A stretch of 64,000 bases of DNA from a candidate division LCP-89 bacterium B3_LCP (GTDB lineage Bacteria; Electryoneota; B3-LCP), in the NCBI GenBank assembly GCA_005223185.1, contig NJBN01000002.1, forward strand, positions 62,001 to 126,000, written 5' to 3'. Below the pieces are notes generated by a model. The model ran no database searches, had not been told where the DNA came from, and saw only the letters and a list, made by a program, of their open reading frames with translations. Below, piece after piece: positions 8,275 through 18,402 of the stretch. The first letter of the stretch is position 1, and every line of letters starts with the position of its first letter. The position numbers and the translations under genes are program-made.

Positions 8275-10446
8275 ATGGTCAACAAAGGCAGTGAGGATGC
8301 CTCTACTTTAGATCCTATCTTTCGCCCGAGATCGATCGCTGTTATCGGCGCCTCTCGAAAAAAGGGATCCATAGGTAGAAATATACTCCACAACTTAATT
8401 GAATTTGAATTTAACGGTCCCGTATTTCCCATCAATCCACAAGCGAACGTTATACATTCCATAAAGTGTTATCCATCTTTGCAGGATGTACCTGATGAGG
8501 TGGATCTGGCGATCATCGTTGTTCCCAAAAGTCTCGCCAACAAAGCTGTTGAAGATTGTGGTAAGAAAGGCGTAAAAGGCATAATCATGATCACCGCTGG
8601 TTTCAAGGAAGTTGGTGGTGATGGTTTGGAGCGCGAAAGAGAAATAGGGAAGATTCTAAAAAAATACCAAATGCGCATGGTCGGGCCGAATTGTATGGGC
8701 GTGATCAATACTCACCCTGATTTCAATTTGGATGCGACTTTTGCACCTTCCTTTCCTGCCGTTGGTAATATAGGCTTCCTGTCTCAATCAGGTGCGCTGG
8801 GAGCAGCTATTTTAGAGCATGCGAATGAACTGAATCTGGGAATCTCTCAGTTCGTGTCCGTGGGGAATAAACTGGATATTTCCGGTAATGACATCGTTCA
8901 CTACTGGGCTCAGGATGAACAAACCAAAGTTATACTACTCTACCTGGAGAGCTTTGGTAATCCTCGTGTTTTTACCCAGTTGGCAAGGGAGATCGTCAAG
9001 AAAAAGCCGATTATCTGCGTGAAGTCAGGCAGAACGCGGGCTGGAGCTAAAGCGGCTTCTTCTCACACCGGAGCACTTGCAGGAATGGATGTGGGGACCC
9101 ACGCTCTATTCGAACAGTGCGGTGTGTTACGTGTCAATACCGTTGAAGAGTTGTTCGATCTGGCGCAAGCCTTTTCACGCCAGCCCATTCCGAAAGGAAA
9201 ACGGGTGGCGATTTTAACAAACGCCGGCGGTCCAGGCATCATGGCAACGGATGCCACTGTCAGTGTTGGGCTGGAGATGGCGAAATTCAGCAAAGATACC
9301 GTAAGCAAACTGCGTGAGTTTCTTTCCACCGAGGCGAGCTTTTCAAATCCGTTAGACATGATAGCCTCTGCCAACGAAGAAGGTTATTTCAAATCGCTGA
9401 AAATCCTGCTGGCAGATGAAGGAGTGGATGCCGCTATAGTTATCTTTGTGCATCCCGTTTACATAGATGCCATCGGAATCGCCAGTTCCATAATAAAAGC
9501 CAGCAAGACTCAGAAGAAAAAGCCTGTGCTGTGCGTCTTTATGGGACGGAAGAATGAAGCTTCTGGTATTGAAGAGCTACAGAAAGCCGGGCTTCCTACC
9601 TATCTTTACCCGGAATCTGCTGCCATTGCCATTGCCGCCATGGAGAAATATCATAAAATTAAGACGCGGAAGAAGGGTAAAGTTGTTACCTTTAAAGACG
9701 TCAGCCCAGAAACTGCAGAAAAGATATTTAAGAAGGTACAGAGGGACGGGCGTGAAATGCTGACGGACCTGGAAGTCAACCGGGTGCTGGCAGCTTACAA
9801 TATACCCATGCCGCCCTTCACACTGGTAAAGTCCTTGGAAGACGCAGTCCGCTTCACTGAACAGAAGAATTATCCTGTAGTTCTAAAAGTGATTTCACCT
9901 GATGTGGTTCACAAATCTGACGTCGGAGGGGTCATTGTCGATCTTCGTGATGAGGCTGAACTGGTGCGCGGCTACATGAAGTTACGGGAGAATTTAGCTA
10001 AACTCGACCCGCCATTAGAAGACTATGAAATATTAATCCAGGAAATGGTTAAAGGCGGTAAGGAGTTGATCCTGGGGATGACGTACGACCCATCCTTCGG
10101 ACCGCTTATAATGTGCGGATTGGGTGGCATTTACGTAGAAATTCTGAAGGACGTCAATTTCCGCATCCACCCGATTACCGATCTCGATGCCAAAGAGATG
10201 CTTGAGAATTTGAAAGGCATCAAACTCCTAAAAGGTGTGCGCGGTGAAAAGGGTGTTGACTTAAAAGCGGTGATGGAAACTCTGCAGCGCCTATCGCAAC
10301 TGATCGGTGATTTCCCCGTCATCAAGGAAATGGATATGAATCCCTTCATGGCCTTCGCAGATCGCAAGAAATGCATGGCGTTGGATGCACGTATGTCCAT
10401 CCAGCCTGCTGAAATTGAAGAACTTACAGGTAAAGGGACGTCGTAA
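8275..10446 (+). CDS. Acetate--CoA ligase (ADP-forming), fused alpha/beta subunits
   Basis: N-terminal CoA-binding domain ('IAVIGASRKKGSIGRNIL'), 'SHTGALAG', C-terminal ATP-grasp ('PVVLKVISPDVVHKSDVGGV'). Confidence 0.9.
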   Translation: MVNKGSEDASTLDPIFRPRSIAVIGASRKKGSIGRNILHNLIEFEFNGPVFPINPQANVIHSIKCYPSLQDVPDEVDLAIIVVPKSLANKAVEDCGKKGVKGIIMITAGFKEVGGDGLEREREIGKILKKYQMRMVGPNCMGVINTHPDFNLDATFAPSFPAVGNIGFLSQSGALGAAILEHANELNLGISQFVSVGNKLDISGNDIVHYWAQDEQTKVILLYLESFGNPRVFTQLAREIVKKKPIICVKSGRTRAGAKAASSHTGALAGMDVGTHALFEQCGVLRVNTVEELFDLAQAFSRQPIPKGKRVAILTNAGGPGIMATDATVSVGLEMAKFSKDTVSKLREFLSTEASFSNPLDMIASANEEGYFKSLKILLADEGVDAAIVIFVHPVYIDAIGIASSIIKASKTQKKKPVLCVFMGRKNEASGIEELQKAGLPTYLYPESAAIAIAAMEKYHKIKTRKKGKVVTFKDVSPETAEKIFKKVQRDGREMLTDLEVNRVLAAYNIPMPPFTLVKSLEDAVRFTEQKNYPVVLKVISPDVVHKSDVGGVIVDLRDEAELVRGYMKLRENLAKLDPPLEDYEILIQEMVKGGKELILGMTYDPSFGPLIMCGLGGIYVEILKDVNFRIHPITDLDAKEMLENLKGIKLLKGVRGEKGVDLKAVMETLQRLSQLIGDFPVIKEMDMNPFMAFADRKKCMALDARMSIQPAEIEELTGKGTS

Positions 10447-10504
10447 ACCGACTTAACGGGCGTCCTGATAACATGAAAGTTAATATTAAGATAAATAAAG
10501 CCAG

Positions 10505-12208
10505 ATGCAAACCAAATGGGAAGTTGCGACTCCGGCCGATCAAAACTATGTTCAAAATCTTGCTGAGCAACTAAGTATTCCGGAACATATTGCGCAAGTT
10601 CTGATCAATCGGGATATCGGTACCCCAGAAACAGCGCGTCTCTTCTTCGGAGGAAAGACTGAAGATCTATACGATCCTTTTCTTCTGGCAGATATGGATG
10701 CTGCAGTTGACCGAGTTGTCAAAGCTCTACAGAAACAGGAAAAGATCATCATCCACGGGGATTATGACGTCGATGGCATCACTTCTGTTTCCATGCTCTA
10801 CTTATTTCTGCGGGATCTTGGTGGTCAGGTAAGTTACTACATTCCTGACCGTCAACAAGAGGGTTATGGTCTCTCCATGGGGGGAATCGAGGAATCGAAG
10901 CGCCGGGGCGTGAGCCTCATGATCTCGGTTGATTGCGGCATTACCTCGGTCTCAGAAGTTGAACTCGCCAAAAAGTTCGGCATTGACACCATAATATCCG
11001 ATCACCACGAACCCGGTCCAAGCCTGCCAGAAGCTGTAGCCGTTTTAGATCCCAAGCGAGCAGATTGTTCTTACCCTTTCAGTGAACTTGCCGGCGTTGG
11101 TGTAGCCTATAAACTGGCTCAGGGTGTTCTGCGCCGGATGAACTTAGAAGGCACTTACTTAGAACGATATCTTGATCTGGTTGCCATAGGGTCGGCGGCA
11201 GATATCGTCCCCCTGGTTGATGAAAATCGCATACTGGTAAAAGAAGGGTTAGAGCGTCTCAACCGTAATGGTAATGAGGGTTTGAAGGCGTTAATAGACA
11301 CCGCAAATTTCAAACGCGGCAACATTCAGGTCGGCAATATCGTTTTTGGACTGGCTCCGCGCATCAATGCAGTAGGTCGCCTTGGTTCCGCCGAAAGAGC
11401 GGTGCGGTTGCTGATCACCCGTGATTATAACCGCGCCCTGAATATAGCTTCCGTGCTTGAAAAGGAAAACAGAAAGCGTAAGGAAATCGACAACCACACG
11501 CTAAACGAGGCGCTGGAGAAAATCGCCGAGGAATATAATCCAGATCGTGATAGCGTAATCGTCTTATCCAGAGAGGCATGGCATCCGGGAGTAATCGGTA
11601 TTGTTGCTTCCCGCATCGTGGAAAAATATTATCGTCCCACAGTGATGATCACCATAGATGACGGGATCGGCAAAGGATCAGCACGGTCCATACCAGGGTT
11701 TGATCTTTTCAGCGCCATCAGGGAATGTTCTGATCTTTTAGAACAGTATGGTGGACATAAATATGCGGCGGGACTGACCATTCGTGAAGATCGGATAGAG
11801 GAATTCAGGGAACGGTTCAACCGGGTTTCAGCAGAAATGATCTCTCCGGAAGATCTCATACCGAAATTAGGGATCGATGCAGAAATTGATCTCGATGAAA
11901 TATCACCCGAAATAGTGAAGACTTTGAGGGATTTTGCTCCTTTTGGTCCCAAGAATATGAAGCCTAATTTCGCCAGCTATGATCTGGATATCGTTGGTGT
12001 TCCCAGAATCGTAGGTGCCAATCACCTGAAGTTCAAAGTTAAGCAACCCTCTTCCGGTGGGTTGGTCTTCGATGTGATAGGCTTTAACCTGGGGCACCTT
12101 CTTCCTGTTGCCCAACATGGGCACGGTGTCGATATGGTTTACAATATCGAAGAGAACGAATGGATGAATCAGGTGAACCTGCAATTATGCGCGAAGGATA
12201 TAAGATAG
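10505..12208 (+). CDS. recJ: Single-stranded-DNA-specific exonuclease RecJ
   Basis: DHH motifs 'HGDYDVDGITS', 'SVDCGITS', 'SDHHEPG'; DHHA1 'GGHKYAAGLTI'. Confidence 0.92.
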   Translation: MQTKWEVATPADQNYVQNLAEQLSIPEHIAQVLINRDIGTPETARLFFGGKTEDLYDPFLLADMDAAVDRVVKALQKQEKIIIHGDYDVDGITSVSMLYLFLRDLGGQVSYYIPDRQQEGYGLSMGGIEESKRRGVSLMISVDCGITSVSEVELAKKFGIDTIISDHHEPGPSLPEAVAVLDPKRADCSYPFSELAGVGVAYKLAQGVLRRMNLEGTYLERYLDLVAIGSAADIVPLVDENRILVKEGLERLNRNGNEGLKALIDTANFKRGNIQVGNIVFGLAPRINAVGRLGSAERAVRLLITRDYNRALNIASVLEKENRKRKEIDNHTLNEALEKIAEEYNPDRDSVIVLSREAWHPGVIGIVASRIVEKYYRPTVMITIDDGIGKGSARSIPGFDLFSAIRECSDLLEQYGGHKYAAGLTIREDRIEEFRERFNRVSAEMISPEDLIPKLGIDAEIDLDEISPEIVKTLRDFAPFGPKNMKPNFASYDLDIVGVPRIVGANHLKFKVKQPSSGGLVFDVIGFNLGHLLPVAQHGHGVDMVYNIEENEWMNQVNLQLCAKDIR

Positions 12209-12267
12209 TCTGAAAAGTAAATAATCGACAATACAACAATCAGCACAACTAACAATTGGAGGAGTCC

Positions 12268-13581
12268 ATGCGGGATGTTTTTGTAGTTTCTGGTGGCGTG
12301 TCAAAGTTCGCCAAAGCCAGACCCGATCGAACTTTTCAACCAATGGTCAAAGAGGCTTACGACTATGTACTCCAGGATATCGGTTTGGAGTTCAAGCAGG
12401 CTGCGGAATTGATTGAAGGATCAACAGCCTCTTATTTCTCAGATCACTTTGGCAGGCAGTTGATGGGTGGCGCTATGACCACCGATTATCTGGGTCTGTG
12501 TCCCAAGCACAACAAACGCATCGAAGGCGGAGGCGCTACCGGTGGTTTGAACTTCCAGGCAGGTTGGGAATCCGTTGCCTCCGGGCGTTTCGACATTGTC
12601 CTTACCTACGGCTGGGAGACCATGTCACACGTGAATACCTGGAAAGGTAATGAATTCATCGCCTTAGCTTCAGATGTAAGCTTCGACTATCCGGTCGGTG
12701 GTTTCTATTCCGGATATTATGCCATGATGGTTACACGGCATATGAAGGAGTACGGCACCACTGTAGAACAACTGGGGTTGGTTTCCGTCAAGAACCATAA
12801 CAACGCCTTCTATAATCCTTATGCTCAGAAGCGCATGAAGATCAACATCGAAGACGTCAGGAATTCCGAAATGGTAGCCTGGCCCCTGACGATGCTCGAT
12901 ATCTGTACCATGAGTGACGGAGCGGCAGCGGTACTTTTTGCCAGTGAAGAAGGCATGAAAAAGCTGGAAAAAGCCACGGGTAACACCATAAAACCGACCA
13001 AGGTTGTCGGAGTTGGCGGTGGTATGGACGCCATGCGTATGGCAGATCGGCCGCACGGTAAGGTTCCACTGCTGCCTCATGAGAATGCCGAGGATTACAA
13101 AAATCTGAAGTATCCCGGCGTGCACTCATTCCGTTCCGGGCGTAATGCCAGCATAGAAGCATATAAAATGGCTGGTATTGCCGATCCCATAAATGAATTG
13201 GACTTCATTGAACTGCATGATGCATATACATCTTCAGAAATACAGACTTACGAGGACATGGGTCTCTGCAAATATGGTGAAGGTGGCGGCTTTGTGGAGA
13301 GTGGAGCGCCCTTTATGCCGGGTTTAGACTACGGTTACAAATTGCCTGAACAGGGCAAAATCCCCGTTAATCCATCCGGTGGATTGATAGCCTGCGGGCA
13401 TCCAGTTGGCGCAACCGGTTTGATGCAAGCGGTCTTTGGGCACTGGCAGTGCCAGGGAACCATCGACAAGCACTTCGGTGATAAGACCCTCCAGATCAAA
13501 GACTGCAATCGCGGCGCCATCCACAGTCACGCTGGCACCGGAACCTATGTAACAGTTTCTATTCTCGAGAAAGGATTTTAA
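12268..13581 (+). CDS. SCP2/thiolase-like superfamily protein without the canonical nucleophilic Cys
   Basis: 'ELHDAYTSSE' and 'CGHPVGATG' thiolase motifs; 'EGGGATGG' where 'xNxxCxSG' is expected. ATG 12268 has 'ggagga' upstream. Confidence 0.85.
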   Translation: MRDVFVVSGGVSKFAKARPDRTFQPMVKEAYDYVLQDIGLEFKQAAELIEGSTASYFSDHFGRQLMGGAMTTDYLGLCPKHNKRIEGGGATGGLNFQAGWESVASGRFDIVLTYGWETMSHVNTWKGNEFIALASDVSFDYPVGGFYSGYYAMMVTRHMKEYGTTVEQLGLVSVKNHNNAFYNPYAQKRMKINIEDVRNSEMVAWPLTMLDICTMSDGAAAVLFASEEGMKKLEKATGNTIKPTKVVGVGGGMDAMRMADRPHGKVPLLPHENAEDYKNLKYPGVHSFRSGRNASIEAYKMAGIADPINELDFIELHDAYTSSEIQTYEDMGLCKYGEGGGFVESGAPFMPGLDYGYKLPEQGKIPVNPSGGLIACGHPVGATGLMQAVFGHWQCQGTIDKHFGDKTLQIKDCNRGAIHSHAGTGTYVTVSILEKGF

Positions 13582-13583
13582 TC

Positions 13584-14117
13584 ATGGCTGAAAAGAAAAA
13601 GTACTTCAAGCTGCCCGAAACCGATGATGGGACGACAGTCTTCAAGGTTCCTTTCCCCGAGAATTTGGAACACCTAAAAGAGATGTCCCCAATCTACATC
13701 AAGCAGCCCTATCAAATAGACTACCTGCACAGTTACGGTCAGGATTCACCCTTCTTCGCTGGTTTAACGGCGGGGAAGCTGTTGAGTACCAAATGTCCAA
13801 AATGTGGGTATTCTTACGGTACGCCACGCTTACATTGCATGTACTGCGGTACCGAATGCGATTGGGTTGAACTGCCGCGTGAAGGGTATGTCCACTGTTT
13901 CACAGTATGCCATTTCGGTAGTGAAGCATTCCTGCCCGAAACACCATTCATTCTGATAATGGTGGAATGGCCCGATGTGGATACCCTCTTCTTAGCGAGG
14001 TTGGTAGATGTGGATCCTGCAGACGCCAGTTTAGACTGGATCGGAATGAAAATCAGAGCTCAATTCCGTAGAAACTGCAAATTGAATCCCACTGACGTTT
14101 ACTTCGTTCCAGCTTAA
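13584..14117 (+). CDS. Zn-ribbon/OB-fold protein (DUF35/ChsH2-like)
   Basis: 'KCPKCGYSYGTPRLHCMYCG' zinc ribbon followed by an OB-like region; directly downstream of the thiolase-like gene. Confidence 0.85.
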   Translation: MAEKKKYFKLPETDDGTTVFKVPFPENLEHLKEMSPIYIKQPYQIDYLHSYGQDSPFFAGLTAGKLLSTKCPKCGYSYGTPRLHCMYCGTECDWVELPREGYVHCFTVCHFGSEAFLPETPFILIMVEWPDVDTLFLARLVDVDPADASLDWIGMKIRAQFRRNCKLNPTDVYFVPA

Positions 14118-14134
14118 ACGTCCATAAAAATAGT

Positions 14135-14161
14135 AGTTCCGGGGGTTCATCCCCCGGGACT
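14135..14161. repeat. Strong GC hairpin just upstream of the Fe-S protein gene
   Basis: AGTTCCGGGGG-TTCAT-CCCCCGGGACT (11-bp stem with one G-U). Confidence 0.65.
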
Positions 14162-14175
14162 GCAAAGTTCCCCTG

Positions 14176-15480
14176 ATGGCTCCGGAAATGGAACTTTCAA
14201 CGCATGCCCAGACTGCACTGGAGCAGATCGAGAAATGTACTTCCTGCGGTCTGTGCAAAGACGTTTGTCCGGTCTTCGCGCTCACCTTCAGAGAAGCCGA
14301 AAGCCCGCGCGGTAAGATCAATCTGCTGCGAGCCGTCCTGGATGCGAAACTCGAATCTGCACCGGAAACGGCGGACGTATTCAACAGATGCCTGTTGTGC
14401 TATGCCTGCCAGGATGCCTGTCCTGCTGGCGTCAGCACGGAGAAAATATGGATTTCCGGCAGGCAGACGATTGCAGATGAGGCGGGAATACCGTTATTAA
14501 AATCGCTCTTTCTAAAGCAGTTCTTGACCAATTCCAGTCTGTGGAAGACAGCACTCAAGGTTGGTGCGAAGCTGCCGGGTGGCGACACCACTATTAAACT
14601 GAAAGGAATGCGCTTCCCCCGGCCGTCCCAGAACCGTTTGGACCGGATTCTACCGGAAGTGCTGGAACCGCGTGGCAAACAGGTGGGCAGAATAGCGTTC
14701 TTTCCGGGTTGTATGCTGACGGAAGTGTTTCCTCACATAGGCTTGAAAGCGGCGGAGATACTGGCACATTTGGGTTATGAGGTGATAACTCCTCAGGATA
14801 GAGTCTGTTGTGGCGCTCCGGCATTCAACAATGGTGATATGGATACCGGCAGAAAACTGGCGCAGAAGAACCTGGAAGTATATTCTCACATGGAAGTGGA
14901 TGCCGTCATATCTCCGGATGCAACCTGCGGCGGCGCCTTTCGCCATGAATATGATATACTCTTCCCGCCTGGGTCAATTGGTCATAGCGAACACCGGGAA
15001 TTCAGGAAAAAGGTGAAAGATTTCGGCGAGTTTCTTCTGCAGGTATTTTCTAAAAGGTCTGACGTCGGCTTTAAACCTGTTGAGAATGTTGTTTCAGTGC
15101 ACGATTCCTGTCATCTGAACCACCTGCAACACAAAGCAGATGTGCCCCGGAAACTGCTGTCGTATATACCTGAATTAAAACAGGTGGAAAGCCCTCGCAA
15201 TGAACTCTGCTGCGGTTTTGGCGGGTCGTATTCCGTCATATTTCCATCTGAATCGAAGGCAATCGCCCGGCGCAAACTTGATTTCATGCAATCGTCTGGT
15301 GGGAAGACCTTTGTCGTGGGTTCACCGGGTTGTCTCTGGAACCTGCGTACTGAAGCCGCTGAACTTGCTCTTGACGTAAGTGTTGTGCACTACCTGGAAC
15401 TGGTATGGTATTCATTGATAGGAGCGGCAAAGCAGACCAAAAGTCCAGTTAGTAAGGAGAGTGATTCCGTAGCGGACTGA
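14176..15480 (+). CDS. (Fe-S)-binding protein, GlcF/heterodisulfide reductase-like
   Basis: Two 4Fe-4S motifs ('CTSCGLCKDVCP', 'CLLCYACQDACP') and CCG domains ('VCCGAPAF', 'LCCGFGGSY'). Confidence 0.88.
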   Translation: MAPEMELSTHAQTALEQIEKCTSCGLCKDVCPVFALTFREAESPRGKINLLRAVLDAKLESAPETADVFNRCLLCYACQDACPAGVSTEKIWISGRQTIADEAGIPLLKSLFLKQFLTNSSLWKTALKVGAKLPGGDTTIKLKGMRFPRPSQNRLDRILPEVLEPRGKQVGRIAFFPGCMLTEVFPHIGLKAAEILAHLGYEVITPQDRVCCGAPAFNNGDMDTGRKLAQKNLEVYSHMEVDAVISPDATCGGAFRHEYDILFPPGSIGHSEHREFRKKVKDFGEFLLQVFSKRSDVGFKPVENVVSVHDSCHLNHLQHKADVPRKLLSYIPELKQVESPRNELCCGFGGSYSVIFPSESKAIARRKLDFMQSSGGKTFVVGSPGCLWNLRTEAAELALDVSVVHYLELVWYSLIGAAKQTKSPVSKESDSVAD

Positions 15481-15564
15481 GTCGTTTTAATATGAATATA
15501 TCGCAGACAACGTTCTTTGAAAAATTGACGATCAGAGGGCAATCGTTGTACCAGGAATTCGGAT

Positions 15565-16905
15565 ATGATTGCCAGAATCGGTGAAGTAGCAAGCAGAATA
15601 TCCGCGCGTTTCGTTCCCGATCCGTTCATCTTTGCACTACTGCTGACTCTATTGACCATGATTTTGGGAGTCATCTTCACGCCCAGTTCACCGTTTGATA
15701 TGGCGAATCACTGGATGGGCGGCTTCTGGGATCTGTTGACCTTCGGCATGCAGATGGTTCTGATTCTGGTAACCGGCGGTGTATTAGCGCAATCTCCACC
15801 GGTTAAAAGGTTGATCACGATGATGGCAGGTATACCCAGAGATACTAAAAGCGCAGTGCTTTTAGTCAGCCTTTCTGCCATGATGGCTGCCTTAATTAAC
15901 TGGGGACTGGGTCTGATTGTCGGTGCTTTGCTGGCGCGGGAAACGGCGAAATCACTAAAGCTACGGGGAATAGCACATCATTATCCCTTAATAGGTGCCG
16001 CGGGTTATACCGGACTGCTGATATGGCACGGTGGTTTGTCGGGATCAGCTCCTCTGACTGTGGCAACAAGCGACCATTTCCTGTCTGATCTAACCGGCGT
16101 CATACCGGTGAGTACGACGATTTTCGGACACTTAAACGTCATTCTTGTCATAGCGCTCTTGATCGCAGTTCCCCTCTTTCTTCGGGGAATGCTTCCCCGC
16201 AAGAAAGACGAATGGCAGGAGTTTACCGGTGAAGTTGTGCAAGCTCAACCTGTTGCAGATTCACCCGCTGATAAGAAGACTCCGGCGAAAAAGCTGGAAG
16301 ATAGTAGCACTCTTACTGTTGTAGTCTGTGTTCTTGCCCTTGGTTACCTGATCTTCTATTTTGCACGTGAAGGGCTTTCTGGGCTGAACCTGAACAGCAT
16401 GAACCTGTTATTTCTGTTCTTAGGATTTCTTTTCTTTCTACGCCCGGTAAAATATGTGAAAGCAGTCAATCAGGCGGTCAAAGGCACATCGGGCATCATC
16501 CTGCAATTTCCCTTTTACGCCGGTATTATGGGAATGATGCGCCAATCAGGTCTCGTAGAAGTTTTTTCCAATGCTCTTGTTAATATATCAAATTCGGTGA
16601 CATTCCCTGTGTTTGCTTTCATCTCCGCTGGTCTAGTTAATCTATTCGTTCCTTCCGGCGGAGGACAATGGGCTGTGCAGGGACCTATTCTCATAAACGC
16701 TGCCCAACAGTTGGGCGTTACTTCCGCCGATACTGTGATTTCTTTAGCTTACGGCGATCAGTGGACCAACATGCTGCAGCCCTTCTGGGCGTTGCCATTG
16801 CTGGGCATCACCGGCTTAAAAGCAAGCCAGATAATCGGTTATACTGCTGCTTTGATGTTTTTAGTATTGCCGTTGATTGTGTTGGGTTTAATTCTGTTTA
16901 CATAA
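15565..16905 (+). CDS. Short-chain fatty acid transporter, AtoE family
   Basis: Polytopic membrane protein with 'PSGGGQWAVQGPI' and 'AYGDQWTNMLQPFWALPLLG', typical of AtoE. Confidence 0.88.
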   Translation: MIARIGEVASRISARFVPDPFIFALLLTLLTMILGVIFTPSSPFDMANHWMGGFWDLLTFGMQMVLILVTGGVLAQSPPVKRLITMMAGIPRDTKSAVLLVSLSAMMAALINWGLGLIVGALLARETAKSLKLRGIAHHYPLIGAAGYTGLLIWHGGLSGSAPLTVATSDHFLSDLTGVIPVSTTIFGHLNVILVIALLIAVPLFLRGMLPRKKDEWQEFTGEVVQAQPVADSPADKKTPAKKLEDSSTLTVVVCVLALGYLIFYFAREGLSGLNLNSMNLLFLFLGFLFFLRPVKYVKAVNQAVKGTSGIILQFPFYAGIMGMMRQSGLVEVFSNALVNISNSVTFPVFAFISAGLVNLFVPSGGGQWAVQGPILINAAQQLGVTSADTVISLAYGDQWTNMLQPFWALPLLGITGLKASQIIGYTAALMFLVLPLIVLGLILFT

Positions 16906-16961
16906 TTTGTATTACAAAATAAAGCTGATAATCATAATAGAAATAAAAACTTGGAGGCTGA

Positions 16962-17666
16962 ATGAACAAGGTTTTATCCTCTGCTGAAGAAGCCCTGAAA
17001 CTGGTTGGAGTCAAGGATGGCGACCGCATCATGCTGGGTGGTTTCGGGTTATGCGGAATACCGGAAAATCTGATCGAAGCATTGCGCGCCAGCGGCGTTA
17101 CAGGTATCACTTGTATATCCAATAATGCCGGTGTGGACGATTTCGGCCTGGGCCGGCTTCTGGACACGCGCCAGATCAAAAAGATGGTATCCACCTATGT
17201 AGGTGAAAACGCCATCTTCGAGAGACAATTTTTGGATGGTGAACTGGAGGTAGAATTCGTACCCCAGGGGACGTTTGCTGAACGCCTGCGAGCTGGTGGC
17301 GCGGGAATTCCCGCTTTCTACACTCCCACAGGTGTAGGTACGCCCATTGCCGAAGGCAAAGAGGCCAAGGAATTCGATGGAAAAACCTACCTCATGGAAC
17401 GCTGGCTAAAGGCAAGGCTGGCTTTTGTCAAAGCCTATAAAGGCGACCATTTTGGAAATCTGGTCTATCGCAAGACCGCACGTAATTTCAATCCCATGAT
17501 GGCTACCGCCGGTGAAATTACCATCGCCGAAGTCGAACATCTGGTGGAACCGGGAGAACTGGATCCGGAAGCGATCGTCACCCCTGGCATCACTGTACAG
17601 TACATTTTTGAAGGCAAGAATTACGAAAAGCGCATCGAACAGCGTACCGTACGTCCTAAAGCATAA
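16962..17666 (+). CDS. scoA: 3-oxoacid CoA-transferase, subunit A
   Basis: 'GDRIMLGGFGLCGIPENLIEAL', 'ISNNAGVDDFGLGRLL', 'FYTPTGVGT'. Confidence 0.92.
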   Translation: MNKVLSSAEEALKLVGVKDGDRIMLGGFGLCGIPENLIEALRASGVTGITCISNNAGVDDFGLGRLLDTRQIKKMVSTYVGENAIFERQFLDGELEVEFVPQGTFAERLRAGGAGIPAFYTPTGVGTPIAEGKEAKEFDGKTYLMERWLKARLAFVKAYKGDHFGNLVYRKTARNFNPMMATAGEITIAEVEHLVEPGELDPEAIVTPGITVQYIFEGKNYEKRIEQRTVRPKA

Positions 17667-17693
17667 CTTAAGCGTATTTAACGGAGAATTCTC

Positions 17694-18356
17694 ATGGCAG
17701 AATTAAAACCTCGTGATATAATCATCCATCGTGCTGCACAAGAACTGCAGGATGGGTTCTACGTAAATTTAGGCATCGGCATGCCCACCTTGGTTTCCAA
17801 TTACATCCCGGAAGGGATGGACGTCTTCATGCAGACTGAGAACGGTATGATGGGTTATGGTCCCTTTCCCTTTGAAGGTGAAGAGGACGCCGATCTTATC
17901 AACGCCGGTAAGCAGACCATCACCGAACTCCCCGGAGCGTCGTACTTCTCATCAGCGATATCATTCGCTATGATCCGCGGCGGTCATGTGGATCTGACCA
18001 TTTTGGGCGCCATGCAGGTGGCGCACAATGGTGACCTGGCAAACTGGATGATTCCCGGAGCTATGGTCAAGGGAATGGGCGGCGCTATGGATCTGGTGGC
18101 AGGCGCTAAAAAAGTTGTGATTACCATGATGCATGCTGCCAAGGATGGCAGCCCTAAGATCCTGAAGAAATGCACCTTGCCTTTGACCGGAGTCAGCGTC
18201 GTGGATATGATCATCTCAGAACTCTGTGTGTTCGACGTCAAGCGGCCTGAAGGCTTGGTCTTGAGGGAATTAGCGCCCGGTGTATCTGTTGATGACGTGC
18301 GCAAGGTAACCGAAGCGGATTTTGAAGTGGGTGATGTTAAAGAGATGACAATCTAA
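17694..18356 (+). CDS. scoB: 3-oxoacid CoA-transferase, subunit B
   Basis: '[17 protein letters not shown]', catalytic Glu motif '[10 protein letters not shown]'. Confidence 0.92.
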   Translation: MAELKPRDIIIHRAAQELQDGFYVNLGIGMPTLVSNYIPEGMDVFMQTENGMMGYGPFPFEGEEDADLINAGKQTITELPGASYFSSAISFAMIRGGHVDLTILGAMQVAHNGDLANWMIPGAMVKGMGGAMDLVAGAKKVVITMMHAAKDGSPKILKKCTLPLTGVSVVDMIISELCVFDVKRPEGLVLRELAPGVSVDDVRKVTEADFEVGDVKEMTI

Positions 18357-18402
18357 AAATGCCTATCGATAAAGCGACAGAAATTGCGGAGTTTTCACGG
18401 TA

